Of a stretch of 64,000 bases of DNA, positions 33,561 through 45,052 are shown one piece after another. Every line of letters starts with the position of its first letter. Position 1 is the first letter of the stretch. This DNA comes from Siphonodentalium dalli (taxonomy: Eukaryota; Mollusca; Scaphopoda; Gadilida; Siphonodentaliidae), in contig CP136069.1 in NCBI GenBank assembly GCA_032622095.1, positions 89,086,618-89,150,617 on the forward strand. Direction: 5' to 3'. The position numbers and the translations under genes are program-made. A model generated the notes under the pieces. It was not told where the DNA came from, ran no database searches, and was given only the letters and a program-made list of their open reading frames with translations.

Positions 33561-35137
33561 GTCCATGTGTCTGTCCGCTCATATATCTAAACCATGGTTT
33601 ATCGGATCTCAATAAAATTTGTTTGCGGTTTGGCATCAGTAGGGATTTCAAAAGAGGGTTCATTGACGTTGTTCACATTTTCCATTCAAGAGTTATCCCT
33701 CTTTCTTTATCTGAAAATGTTGGATTTCCATCTGTCATTCGTTAGACTTGTCCAGTAATTTGTTTGTTCCTCACTTTTTTTCTTCATAATTTGGTTTCTG
33801 ACCTGCCTATATTTCAAGTTTCACCATGTGGCTATCCCAGCAACCTCTTTTTTTTTTTTTTTATTAGCAAGAAAAATAAGTGGCCGCAGCAGACAAGATG
33901 GTGTCCATATATATATATCGATATTACGACAAAAAGTTGAAATTAGAATGTGAAAATAATTAATACATCAGCATTCAAAGAAATCAAGATATTAAACACT
34001 AAAATCTTTACTTTCGCATGGGTTTTCTTTTGTAACATCATATATTGTGGCATTTCAATGTTGTGTGTATGTGTCCATAAACTCAGATATTTGAGAATGT
34101 TTTGTGACTGATGGGACATAATTTACATGGCTACATTTAAAACAATTGAATGTATTTGTATTGGATAACATAATTTCTTATATTAATGTTCCATTGTGTA
34201 TGTAGGAAAACAAAAGTTAGTATTAGTATCTCAATAGTTTGTGTGTACCACAACATTATGAACACAAAATGTGACTGATGGGATAAACCAAGGGGAAGTA
34301 AATTCTGGGTGAATATTTGGGGTGAAATAGTATGGGAAAGTATATATCTTAATGATTGTCAGTAATGTTTCCATATTCAAATAGAAATGAAGTAATAAGT
34401 AACCTATATATTGTCAGTTGGTTAAAAATCCACAATGCAAAAAAAATTGGTAAAATCCATCAGTTTTTTGCCTGAAAAAAATGGTAGAGATGTTCTTTAT
34501 CATAACTTAGGATTGGTGGCAGTTATTGAGAAAATTAAAAAAAGATTAATAAATTTGGGTATCTAACCATTCCACTGAGTAATACAGTGATAAATTTAGA
34601 AGAATTCAAAATTTTCACAAAAATGCAACTTTCTGCTGGAAATGACCTTTTACCAATGACTGCGATCGATGTCGATATCTTTCAGAATAAGGCAAAAAAT
34701 CATTGTCAAATTATATGTGTACATTATTTTCCTGTCAAAGCTGCCAAATGATTCAAATTGATCAGCTTTAGCAGGTACGGTACCGGTAGTTGGTGGACCC
34801 AACTATTCAAACAGAGCTAAAAGCTCTCGAGCTTTGCTCTGATAATAAACGTCAGGTTTACAGACTACTTTAATTAGCATGCAAATAATACAATTGTTTA
34901 TTATTCCCTGTAGGTTAAAATTTCCACTGGAAAAAGTACTTGTGCACAAAGTACCAGAGAAACACAGTAGGCCTACCTGAGACTTTAGACAACTGTGGAT
35001 GACAGTGAAAACAAACAAACAAATGGCAGATACAACGTGTTAATATACATGTACATGTATAGGCATTAATCTGTGGATCAGGTAGGAGCATATATATGTC
35101 TGAGGTGAAAATTGGGTGAGGGGAAAGGGACCCTAAA
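33561..35137. other. Unassigned AT-rich spacer
   Basis: No gene seen. A T run at 33850 and a short CTCGAG-centred palindrome at 34818-34840 (AGAGCTAAAAGCTCTCGAGC) are the only local structures. Confidence 0.35.
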
Positions 35138-35336
35138 AGGGACCTGCTACTCTCAGGTGCCAAATAAACGTGATGGCTGAATAAATGTGCTGGCTTACAT
35201 TTACCCCTAAAATTATTAATAGTGCTGGCATTTTCACTATATATATCATGACTAAATAATAGTGATGGCCAATATATTCTTCCAAAATTAATAAGCGTGC
35301 CAGCAGTACGTTTATTTGGCACCCAAGAGTACCCCT
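35138..35336. mobile_element. MITE with GGTGCCAAATAAACGT inverted ends
   Basis: Left 'TACTCTCAGGTGCCAAATAA' and right 'ACGTTTATTTGGCACC' ... 'GAGTACCCC' are imperfect inverted repeats of ~35 bp enclosing ~130 bp that also partly folds ('GTGCTGGC', 'GTGATGGC'). Confidence 0.6.
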
Positions 35337-37588
35337 ATATACTATACTATAGTGGAAACCCTGCATACTGGTAATAGTGGTATGTACGTACTACTGTAGT
35401 TCAAAATAAACAGAAAACTATGCAGCCTACAACTTGAACTACATGTTAATTGTTTAATATGTCCATTGTTAGTACCGGTATTATGTTAAAATTCAATGTT
35501 CTGTTACTACTAGTACTGACGTACTAGTACTAAATGTAGGCCTCACTATAGTCCAACAAATTAGACTATTCGGATTAATACATATTTTAATATTTGGACA
35601 TTTACGATTGTATTAATCCTTCTAGTCTAATAAAAGAGCTGAAAACCAAGTTTGCACAAATTTTGAAGCAGGTCAACACCAGTGACCACCGATATAACCC
35701 CTTCAAAATACCATTCTATCTGAAATTTTCTACAAATACATGAGTCTTACCTGTAGCGGAGATAGTATTCTTTATGTTCAAACATAGATTGTGATATAAA
35801 CGTTGTCAGAATTACAGATTTGTTAGTTTAATCTCGGAGTCGAAAACATATCACTATTTTCAAATACAGACGATAATGATGACGTCACGCTTCTAAAATA
35901 AAGGCCGCACATTACTCGTGAAAATCAATATATGCCGTGCAGATATGGAAATATCAACTGGGTCAAATTGTTGGCATTTATAGATAGCACATTAGCGCCA
36001 AATGTTGTTTGTTTGATAAATAACAATAATAAGGGTCTGTTCGTCCGGTTTTGTTGACATTTTCATCATAGAAGTGTTCTTATCAAAATTATACCATTGA
36101 TATTTTTGTACCAAAAATAAAGATGCCTTTTCTTAAGTAAACAATATTTGAAGGGATATGGAAATTATTTTATTAGTTTTGAAATTCAAATTGATTAACC
36201 GGTTAACCGGATGCTTGGTCTTTCAAGCTTTCCGGTATGTCAAGATTCGACGAGAGTATGATATGCATGGGTAATAGTTATTATTATTAGTCACTTATGT
36301 GGATTATATTCGTATTCCTGTGGATTTTCGTGTAAGTAAATCAGTTGTAATCGATGAATTCAACGACCACCTGCCCCATGAAATGTTCACAAGTCGAAAA
36401 CTATGACCAAATTGTCACCAAAAGCCGGATTATATAGGTCTATGTTCGATATTTTGGCATAAAACCAACACATTTCTAGTGATAAACAGATTAACTGAAA
36501 CGGCACTTCGACTATATTTTCGTTTGCCTGTTTATAATCGACATCGAGAAAAAAATCCTGCCGTTCCGATGGTTCACGATTATTACCGCTTTTTCCAGTA
36601 AAATGAGAAAACGGTAAATCAACGTTCAAATAAACAGTCGTGTTAATGTTTTCTACAGTAGTAATGGTAAGTATGGTCATCCTATTATATGTTTAAACTT
36701 TAAAAGAATATATGGTCATTAATACGGCGAATATGTGTACGTGTTTAAACGTATATTGTAAAACTTGGAGATAAATTGAACTATGTACCTGTACATTCGC
36801 TACCGTACCGAAAATAGTTGCCTGACTGTGTTAAATTGGAAATTACACAATTGGCAATAGGCTATATATAGGTAAAATCGTAGCTTGTGCGGTGGAAAAT
36901 CGCAGGACATTATAAGGATATAGATCCCATAATGTCTATAAAAATCAGCCTGCTCCTACGTGGTCTAGCTGGAACAATGAAACTGCGAAATAAGTTTGGT
37001 GTGGCCTAAAAAATTTCCATGATTTCTGATCCTTTACGCATGCGCGTAATCTCAATACCGCGCGCAATCCTCACGCAGACGATGTTGATATTTCTGACGT
37101 GTGTATTCTGATCAAATTTTAATGGATTAATAGTGACAAAAAAATATTCTAGTTAGTTCAGTCATGATACTAAACATTCCAACAACAGGTAATGAGGTAT
37201 GTGTTTTTTATTTATGGTTTTATTTGTGTCATTGGACGTGAACAGTGTAAGTTAAAGGGGCATGACCTTGCCACATAAAAAAATGTGGCTTCGTAGCATT
37301 CAAATTTTTCACGCCCATGGTTGGACGATGAGGAATTAAGGCCACATAAATGTCAAAATATTAAAATAGGCCTTAATCCGAATCGTCTAATTTGTTGGAC
37401 TAGCCTCACTACAGACTACAAAGTACAATACACAGCCTGGTCTCAATCATCGTGCATGGTCCAGGATCTGGCCCTTTCTTTCAATCATTGTGAGCCTCCC
37501 ATGTACTATAGTGATATACCGGAGGGTCGGATCCTTATCCTTCCTCAGAATTGGGGTGGGGATTCCTTCTTTCAATACGACATTAGTC
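35337..37588. other. Unassigned region with promoter-like motifs
   Basis: No recognisable coding sequence. A CRE-like TGACGTCAC at about 35880 and an NRF-1-like ACGCATGCGCG at about 37034 occur in the only locally CpG-richer stretches. They could mark a promoter, but no transcript can be tied to them. Confidence 0.3.
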
Positions 37589-37694
37589 AATACTCAATAC
37601 TCACAATAGGTCTGGTATCTTCTTCATTACTTTAAAAGTAATGAAGAAGATACCAGACCTATTGAGTATTGTGACTCTGTGAGTATTGAGTATT
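37589..37694. repeat. Long imperfect hairpin
   Basis: 'GTCTGGTATCTTCTTCATTA' pairs with the complement on the far side of an AAA apex at 37634. Outer parts pair through AATACTCAATACTCACA. Arms ~45 nt, perfect for at least 24. Confidence 0.75.
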
Positions 37695-37840
37695 ACCAGT
37701 TTACAAGAGAATGTACAAGTTTCAAGACCTGCTATTGGAATTTATACCAGTCAAATTTGGATTTGTACAAAAACGACATTTTGAATGGATATACCAACTG
37801 TATAAGATTGTATACACATATATAGCCTAAGCATACATAC

Positions 37841-37953
37841 CAAGCATATCCTCTGCAAATCTCAACAAGGAAATAACCATAGGGTTCTTTCCCTTCCAAA
37901 TACGAAACAACTCGGCCAAATTCGTGAGTCTCCGAAACTGTTCGGAAACACAT
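37841..37953 (-). CDS. Candidate first coding exon of an unrecognised gene
   Basis: An ATG in the context TTAACGATG opens a frame of 37 codons plus 2 nt (starting MCFRTVSETHEFGRV), ending at TTG|GTATGT, a strong splice donor (GT at 37839-37840). Just upstream is GGCGGAAGT, an ETS-like motif common in animal housekeeping promoters. The peptide does not match a family I know. The following exons would lie to the left but none can be identified. An internal TTTGCAG could instead be an acceptor, so the exon limits are uncertain. Confidence 0.3.
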
Positions 37954-38061
37954 CGTTAACTTCCGCCAAAACCGGTGTTCTGTGTTATCTTATTTATGGG
38001 GAAATTATTCCTGAGTAGAAGTATTTAAAACACGTCCAGGCGCTGCATAGATCCGGAACCA

Positions 38062-38231
38062 GGGTTGGGGTAATTGTAATTTGTAATTGTAATTGAATGT
38101 AATTAAATACATTTTCTCAAGTAATTGGATGTAATTTGTAATTGAAGTTTTTTTCAATTACATGTAATTGAATGTAATTAATTACATTGAGAAAAGGGGT
38201 GTAATTTCAATTACATTTCAATTACATTCCA
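38062..38231. repeat. TGTAATTGAATGTAATT repeat block, hAT-like terminus
   Basis: Begins CAGGGTTGGGGTAATTG and continues with direct and inverted copies of 'TGTAATTGAATGTAATTA', folding round 'TACATGTA' at about 38160. CAGGGTTGGGG-type starts with subterminal TAATTG repeats occur at ends of some hAT elements; assignment is tentative. Confidence 0.45.
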
Positions 38232-39020
38232 AAAATACAGACCAATATAACAAGTTAACACATCAGCATTTACTTGACTAGTGTTATACACACATGGGGT
38301 CATTATCCTCATATTTTTCTTCTATTCATTAGGCAACATTTTACCTTGCCCAATGATATTTCTGACAAATTCAAAGCTACATGTAAACATTGTCCAACAC
38401 TGATTTCGGGTTCAGCAAAAGCAACTTAAAATTTCATCACACATCTAAAGGTAAGTCATGTTGAATTTTATTTTATATTATTTATATATGTTATTGTTAT
38501 TATTATATGTATATGTTTTAATACAGCTACAATAATGTGTATATCATCATGACAATATGTACATAATTAATACAAGTACATGTATTGAATTAAAAAAAAA
38601 AAAAAAAAATTCATAAACATTATTGTTGTTTCTGAACATTCCCGGAATATATCTTTAAAAGTAATACATTCATTTTAAAACAATAATTGTTTTATAACAT
38701 TAATAATAAATGCATTTTGTCTTCATAACAAAACATCATTTAGTCTATTTGTTTTGAGCTTAACTGTATTCACCTCCATATCTGGTCAGTTTTGTGCACT
38801 TAATCTGTCTTGCTGTCCTAATTATATGACTCCACTGCAGTATTTTATCAATGCGTTAATCCCCTAACAAAGGCAGCCTTAGGCAGGTGGCCTGTTTTAC
38901 TTCATAATCCTGATTATGTCATTGTGTGTGATTTACAACCCTAGCTGGCTTGATAAGTTTTAATCCCTGCTATTAGTATGTAGGCAAATTATACATAATG
39001 ATGTATCTTAATGTTAATTA
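38232..39020. other. Unassigned AT-rich spacer
   Basis: Only an A run at 38592-38609 and TATA-rich sequence; no gene seen. Confidence 0.4.
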
Positions 39021-39100
39021 TACCCCCCGCAACGAAGTTAGGGGGGGGGTATACTGGAGTCAGCTTGTCCGTCCGTCCGTCGTCCGTACCGGAACTGTGG
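39021..39100. mobile_element. Pearl-type terminus: TATACCCCCC foldback and GTCC microsatellite
   Basis: TATACCCCCCGCAACG ... GTTAGGGGGGGGGTATACTGG followed by GTCCGTCCGTCCGTCGTCC, the complement of the arrangement at 25620-25720. Confidence 0.6.
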
Positions 39101-39171
39101 AATTTGGAAATACTAAACACCATATCGCCATTGCAACCAACCAAAGCTGTTGTTAATTTATCATTGCGTGA

Positions 39172-39239
39172 TAGGAAATGTTCAGATACTAAGCTCAATA
39201 AATGGCCGTTTGTTGAACTTATTATCTGAACATTTCCTA
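39172..39239. repeat. Foldback repeat (copy of 12634-12706)
   Basis: TAGGAAATGTTCAGATACTAAG and its near complement separated by 'TGGCC'. It shares arm sequence with 12634-12706. Confidence 0.7.
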
Positions 39240-40160
39240 CAAATATAGTTTTTGCTCATAACAACATTAATACATAACATAAATTAAGTGAACAATAATA
39301 GATGAAGTTGTGCGGGTTGAGGTTGAGAAGTGTAAAATTGATTGATAGCATTGCAAAACGTAGTGGAACAAAGGTACTTTGAATGTTTTGACAATTTACT
39401 GACCAGTAGCCTACATATAAATTTATGCCGGTCAGATAGTAATACAGATCTAAGCGAATTGAGATATAATCAAATGCATTCTCATTCCGTGTCAAACATA
39501 TATATTTAGCACAACAACATTTATATTTTATCCTTATGGATGTCTTTGGATTCTGTGATGGAGTATAGAAGTGGTCATGAATTATATGTATCATTATATG
39601 CATGATACACGGCGATAAGTTGGCGCTCGCCATACCATCAGTTAGAAAGCGGCTGAAACCTCACATGCCAGAGCCCAGACTTTCCGGACAAATATATATA
39701 TGACTGTCTCTGAAGATATTGCAGTGCAGGAACCTTTCGTTTATGACTGCTTTGTGTAGGCGCATAGTGACACATAGTTAAATCGTATGTTAGTTATAAT
39801 GTAGACCATGTAATATACGGTACAGATTCTAACTATTTCCGAATTCTTCTGAAAGCCAACGCATATTGCACAAGTAGGCCTACTATTTCAGTGTTTTATT
39901 GATTTTATCTATATAAGCCTATATATACCTTATATACACTAAGGCACAAGCACCATATCGCGTTGACCAGTCAACTATATTCGGTAAAGTAATACAAAAC
40001 AAATGTAATGTCGAGACTACTCACGCTATTTATCCAAATACGAGGTTTAACAACACGAATGCCATGCAGTTCTCCGTGTATGTATATATTGAACAAAGCA
40101 ATGATGTTAAAACCCATATAATTACCGCAATAAACTATATATGTCGAATCACAGGTTCCC
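39240..40160. other. Unassigned spacer
   Basis: No supported gene; a 125-codon antisense ORF (39256-39633) lacks motifs. Confidence 0.35.
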
Positions 40161-40218
40161 TGGTGCGACAACCCCACCATGAGTATATATATATACTCAT
40201 GGTGGGGTTGTCGCACCA
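40161..40218. repeat. Perfect 58-bp palindrome
   Basis: Arms of 29 nt starting TGGTGCGACAACCCCACCAT meet at TATATA with no spacer. Outside it the pairing continues imperfectly through 'CAGGTTCCC' / 'GGGAAAACATG'. Confidence 0.9.
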
Positions 40219-40599
40219 TGCAGGGAAAACATGTGCGTCGAATATGTGAATAGCTATAGTCTTCTCCCAACGGCATGTCTACTGCGTCATTTTTTATTCA
40301 AATTTTTATTGCAATTCTCAGCTAGTGTCTGTACTCGTCATGTTCCATTTTAATCTAAAAGTCAAGATTTTGTCAAAATATGATCAATGATCCACTTTGC
40401 TTGTAGTGTGGCCCTGTCTGATTGGAGAATATAATTGGAACAGATCTATACTCCTTTGAATCCACCAGAAACATTAATATACATTGATATTGATATCCTT
40501 GAGGCCTCGATTTAAAAAAAAATTATCAACGATTACCGACTACACCAAAGAGCTAATATGTTTAAATACTTCAGGTATATACGGTGCAGCGAAGATCAG

Positions 40600-40743
40600 A
40601 CGGGAAGAGATTCCTAGCACCTCCTAACTCAAACCACCATGTTAGGGGACGGCGCCTTCTCCGTCACGGCTCCAACGTTGTGGAGCAAACTCCCAGACGA
40701 GCTGTATGAGGCTATATAATATATAACTGATGATCGTTTGGAC
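40600..40743 (+). pseudogene. 3' end of a decayed non-LTR retrotransposon ORF (left part)
   Basis: From 40621 a plus frame reads ...LGDGAFSVTAPTLWSKLP (40642 onward). The pattern GDRAFSVAAPxLWNxLP is the well-known C-terminal tail of CR1/L2-like LINE reverse transcriptase proteins. An in-frame stop follows near 40719, so it is dead. The frame is interrupted at 40743 by the large inverted-repeat element and resumes at 49622. Inserted DNA and TSD account exactly for the break. Confidence 0.7.
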
Positions 40744-41355
40744 AGAAGAATAGATGTCTCGTTGACTTCACATCTAAAAATAGAATCTTTGGGGTCTAAA
40801 ATTGGTTGTACTAAAATATTCTCAAAATTTCCAAAATATCAAAACCCAACAAAAAATTTCAAAACTTCCAAAATTTATTTTTTCCAAAAAATTTCAAAAT
40901 CCCAAAACTTCCAAAAAATTTCAAAACCCCCAAATTTCAAAAAAAGAAAAAATTTCAAAACCCTCAAAATTATTTCTCTAAAAAAAAAGTTTAAATAAAA
41001 AATTTATAACGAGTTTTCGGTTTCTGAGAATCTCGATATTAAAAAGTCGAATGTTTATTAAAATTATTTGCGTGTAATATCTTTCGTTATTTTTTTTGTT
41101 CAACCAATGTTTCAATGTATTTATTAATCGATGTTTAGAAATAGCTTTATTGGACATTGTGACCATCGGTATGAATGCATACATTCCAGTGTTTATCGGA
41201 CGCAGTTCATACATATATAATTGTCATACCTGAAAATAGACACCATTACTCTTACATAAATAATAAAGAGCGTTTATTCTTAACTTCTCTATCCCTGATG
41301 AAGTTATTGAGTATGTGACAGGTGTGTATTATCGTGAATTATTGGAAGTATTGAG

Positions 41356-41568
41356 ATGTACTATCTTGAATCACGTGTGGACGAAAAGGGTAATGCGAAA
41401 TTACAACCCCCAGAAGGAATTGTCATATTCGATGTACACGTAATCACACACGACATTGTGGGTAACAATGTGTCACACCTTGCTTTACCAAATGAATTCT
41501 ATTATATCCCCGTTCACAGTTATATGCTGTTCAGAAAACATATCGATTTAATGTCTGAGCAGAATTAG
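41356..41568 (+). CDS. Small ORF in left arm, 70 aa, unknown
   Basis: Encodes a 70-residue product (MYYLESRVDEKGN... ending LMSEQN) with a β-rich look and no motif I recognise. It is duplicated without change in the right arm (48792-49004). A second overlapping plus frame (about 41287-41451, reading IPDEVIEYVTGVYYRELLEV) is also open, so which frame was coding is uncertain. Identity between arms may reflect arm homogenisation instead of selection. Confidence 0.3.
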   Translation: MYYLESRVDEKGNAKLQPPEGIVIFDVHVITHDIVGNNVSHLALPNEFYYIPVHSYMLFRKHIDLMSEQN

Positions 41569-42050
41569 TTGTTTAACGGGTTAGTATCAATTAAGGTTGA
41601 TAAACTGTGTCATTAACACGATAATTAGTTATCCAAAACATGCATACATAATACGTCCAGGTCGTGAGACACTCAATAATAGAAATTGCTTCGGTGTCAT
41701 TGTTATAACAACATTACGTAATAACCACTTATCACTCCATTCACACTTACGCTCATTTTGTATACCAAAACTCCAGTTAGCACCGATGATGTAACATTAT
41801 ATCACTGCTATTTTATCAGTTTATCACGTGATCACTAAATGTGGCAATCGGGTATCCACCGATGCCTGCAATGTATTATTTATAATAATTGGACTCATTG
41901 ATCTCACGTAAATAATACTCTTAGTTGTTCCAATAAAATAGTTATCAAATTCGATCACCAATAGATTTGACTGTGGAATGTAATGACCTTTAACTTATTT
42001 ATCGATCTAAAGGGACACTCATTATGAATGAATGTTAACAATACAAGCGC

Positions 42051-42305
42051 ACGAATGAAGAGCGTTGAACATATACGAAATTACTACACGAATTAATTGA
42101 ACCTTGAAATTTATATTTCACATCTTACCAACAACAGCTACAGACATAATCATAGTATTATACTGTCTTGCATGTACACACGCTATGACATCATTAAAGG
42201 CGGACAATCCACTCACGGTGTGACAACAGATACGGACATAGGCATAGTGTTATACAGTCTTCTATGTACCCACGCTATGACACCATTAACGTACATTGGA
42301 TGTTA
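42051..42305 (+). repeat. Internal direct repeat of the arm, copy 1
   Basis: 'CGAATGAAGAGCGTT' through 'ACGAAATTACTACACGAAT', 'TATATTTCACATCTT' and two ~80-bp 'CTATGTAC.CACGCTATGACA' units. The same order recurs at 43682-43920, and both are mirrored in the right arm (46445-46700, 48060-48310). Short ORFs here come from the repeat. Confidence 0.75.
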
Positions 42306-42335
42306 GGTCTATGACTCTTGAGTATGCACCAATCA

Positions 42336-42916
42336 ATGAGCAAATGAGCAAAAAAATGAGCAAATGAGCAAGAAAATGAGCAAATGAGCAATAAAAATGA
42401 GCAAATGAGCAAAAAATGAGCAAATGAGCAAGAAAATGAGCAAATGAGCAAGAAAATGAGCAAATGAGCAATAAAAATGAGCAAATGAGCAAGAAAATGA
42501 GCAAATGAGCAAAAAAAATGAGCAAATGAGCAAAAAAATGAGCAAATGAGCAAAAAAATGAGCAAATGAGCAATAAAAATGAGCAAATGAGCAATAAAAA
42601 TGAGCAAATGAGCAAATGAGCAAAAAAATGAGCAAATGAGCAATAAAAATGAGCAAATGAGCAATAAAAATGAGCAAATGAGCAAAAAAATGAGCAAATG
42701 AGCAAAAAAATGAGCAAATGAGCAATACAAATGAGCAAATGAGCAAAAAAATGAGCAAATGAGCAAGAAAATGAGCAAATGAGCAATAAAAATGAGCAAA
42801 TGAGCAAAAAAATTAGCAAATGAGCAAAAAAATGAGCAAATGAGCAAGAAAATGAGCAAAATGAGCAAGAAAATGAGCAATACAAATGAGCAATACAAAT
42901 GAGCAAATGAGCAAGT
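42336..42916 (+). repeat. ATGAGCAA minisatellite in left arm
   Basis: About 30 units of ATGAGCAAATGAGCAAAAAA and length variants (~19-22 bp) with A-tract variation. It creates spurious antisense ORFs of 141-222 codons. The mirrored array is 47466-48027. Confidence 0.92.
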
Positions 42917-43194
42917 GATCATGTCGATAATAAAAAGCAACATTTTATAGATCGAAAAGAAATTTTGTCAGAATATTGTCATCAACTCAATCAAGATCTC
43001 AACGAAACACATTATTGACATCGATAACTATCATGGTGCATTGGCATTCATGGCCAGACAAATTTAATTCGTGTGTCTACAATACAACCTACCTATCCAA
43101 ATGTCAATGCAATTATGAGTGATTTCAATATGAGTACTATATTATATAGATATATGTAACCTGGTGACATGATGAAATCGATTGTGATACAAAG

Positions 43195-43265
43195 CTAAAG
43201 TACCGCCCCATAGGGCAGATACATAGCTAAAGTACTGCTCATAGAGCAGAAGCTAAAATACCGCT
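43195..43265 (+). repeat. Three-copy AGCTAAAGTACCGC repeat
   Basis: Three ~26-bp units 'AGCTAAAGTACCGCCCCATA' with small foldbacks (GCCCCATAGGGC, GCTCATAGAGC). Mirrored at 47120-47190 in the right arm. Confidence 0.65.
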
Positions 43266-43281
43266 CTAACGTTGTCTGAAT

Positions 43282-43421
43282 CTACAGCCCTTCATTATTA
43301 TATCCGTGTTTGGTCAGTTTGACCATTTTCTTCATGATCATGTTATGTATGGGTGATGTTTTCATTCGATGCTGGTATTCTATTAATCGTTCGTAACTTT
43401 TGAGAAAGAGGAACAACAACA
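43282..43421 (-). pseudogene. Fragment of the element's zinc-finger ORF, left arm
   Basis: Encodes a diverged version of the C-terminal helix of the 45565-46140 product (KSYERLIEYQHRMKTSP in place of KSYRRLIEYQYRLKTSP). It runs into a GTT/AAC trinucleotide tract and stops early (HGYNNEGL). The right arm has the mirror copy at 46970-47106. Confidence 0.75.
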
Positions 43422-43681
43422 ATAACAACAACAACAACCGCCGCCGTAGCGTGACGAGCAAAATGTGATGTTTACACACTTAAGCTCTGGATAAACAATA
43501 CATATCGCATCTGCAGCAGTCTACTTCATTGTGAATTAAGTCACTCTGGGTTAGTTGACTACATGCATGCACACACAACACAGCCGAGGGTTGTTGTAAT
43601 TTAATGAAAATGTCACACCGAGGTACGCCATCTTGATTGCTTTCAAAAAATAGTGCAACTTACCTGTTGGTAATTACTCAT

Positions 43682-43920
43682 ACGAATGAAGAGCGTTTAA
43701 CTGATACGAAATTACTACACGAATGAACTGAGTCTTGACATTTATATTTCACATCTTTCTTAAATGTTCCAACACATACAGACATAGACATAGTGTTATA
43801 CAGTCTTATATGTACACACGCTACGACACCATTAAAGGTGGACAATACACTCACGATGTGACAACATATACAGACATAGACATGTGTTATACAGTCTTCT
43901 ATGTACCAACGCTATGACAT
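43682..43920 (+). repeat. Internal direct repeat of the arm, copy 2
   Basis: Second copy of the 42051-42305 segment, with more substitutions, showing that each arm already contained a duplication before the arms themselves were copied. Confidence 0.75.
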
Positions 43921-44244
43921 AATTAAAGGGGGGTAATACACGCACGGTGTGGAATGTTAAAGTGACACGAGGTAAGGGACGTTATGTAATATTGGTGTGT
44001 GAATATTAAAGGAGCACAATGCGCTCTAAAGGGACACACGGCACTCATTTTGAATGATTGTTAAAGAAACACAATACACACGCAGTGGGTGAAAGTTAAA
44101 AAGACACAGAACAATATTTAAACTTCAAATTTTAGGGCTCGTAATATACCATTTATGTATCGTTTCTCGCTCTACAATCTCCCCTCCCCACTTATAGATA
44201 TATAACGAAGACGAGAATAACATGTTGATGAAGTTTATTGAAAT

Positions 44245-44712
44245 TTATTCATTGTCTGAATCTTCGACCGTTAGATTTATTTCTAAGAGTTTCTTGAATT
44301 TTCTCATCGCTTCATCTGCAGCCCATTCATTATTATATCCGTGTTTGGTCAGTTTGGCCATTTTCTTCATGATCATGTTATGTATGGGTGATGTTTTCAA
44401 TCGATACTGGTATTCTATTAATCGTCTATAACTTTTGAGAAACAGAGCAAACTCTGTGTCGATGGTAGCCTCTTTTCCCGACATGCTCTCATCTCCCGAC
44501 ATGCTCTCTTCTCCTTTCGCATCATTGGTGACGCGTTTCATCATACTTTTGAATGTGTCCATCTCGTTGACACATCGCGCAGCTTTCTTAAGACCGAATA
44601 CCGTTCTACTACCGACGACATTATCATCTTCTGAATCTGATATCGTTCCCCGTTCATCTTCATCTGAATCTAGAACCGCTTCGTCAGATTCTAGGTCATC
44701 GGTATCTTCTCC
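44245..44712 (-). pseudogene. N-terminally truncated copy of the zinc-finger ORF in left arm
   Basis: The arm boundary at 44712 cuts the gene: codons 37-191 of the 45565-46140 product are present, but the start and the zinc finger are absent. The downstream frame is intact to a stop, with the last residue E instead of D. Confidence 0.85.
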
Positions 44713-44774
44713 ACCTTATACAACAACAACCGCCGCCGGCGGCGGCGCAACAACAACAATGTTGTTGTTGTTGT

Positions 44775-44867
44775 CGTTGTTGTTCCTCTTTCTCAAAAGT
44801 TACGAACGATTAATAGAATACCAGCATCGAATGAAAACATCACCCATACATAACATGATCATGAAGA
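44775..44867 (+). pseudogene. Third fragment of the zinc-finger ORF in the unique centre
   Basis: 'KSYERLIEYQHRMKTSPIHN' version, the same variant as 43282-43421, preceded by a CAACAACAACCGCCG / TTGTTGTTG tract that folds on itself at 44721-44780. It ends at 'ATGAAGAAAA', then unrelated sequence follows. Confidence 0.75.
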
Positions 44868-45052
44868 AAAACTTTGAATTGTTTTTTTTTAGAAACTATA
44901 GTCATATTATAGTCATTATTAATTATTATCTGTACCTGACTAGCGACGGTTCGATTAATAAATATCCAGATAATCGATTTTATAAGAGGCGATAAACTTT
45001 CTAAAATAAAATGCAGAAAAAAGAGTGACTTGTACCCTACATTTGAAGAAAT

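Larger units (their letters stand above)
40744..44712 (+). repeat. Left inverted arm (3,969 bp)
   Basis: Matches 45673-49615 in reverse complement from the outer end to 'GGTATCTTCTCC' (44701-44712), where the copies diverge abruptly. The outer 60-270 bp are rich in CAAAATTTCC-type short repeats (40800-40990). The main visible differences between arms are repeat-number changes in the minisatellite and isolated substitutions. Confidence 0.88.

Noticed and set aside
36387-36680. 97-codon minus-strand ORF as a host exon
   Set aside because: No recognisable motif, no convincing splice sites and no upstream support.
39256-39633. 125-codon minus-strand ORF
   Set aside because: AT-rich random-looking composition, no motif, no conserved context visible.
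42275-42943. Antisense ORFs of 141-222 codons in the left minisatellite (and 129-209 codons in its mirror at 47445-48085)
   Set aside because: They are open in several frames only because the ATGAGCAA repeat lacks stops in those frames; the products are monotonous FLLICSFFC-type repeats.
44435-44995. 186-codon plus-strand ORF
   Set aside because: It is antisense to the truncated zinc-finger ORF and continues into a trinucleotide tract and a gene fragment; composition is an artefact of the acidic region on the other strand.
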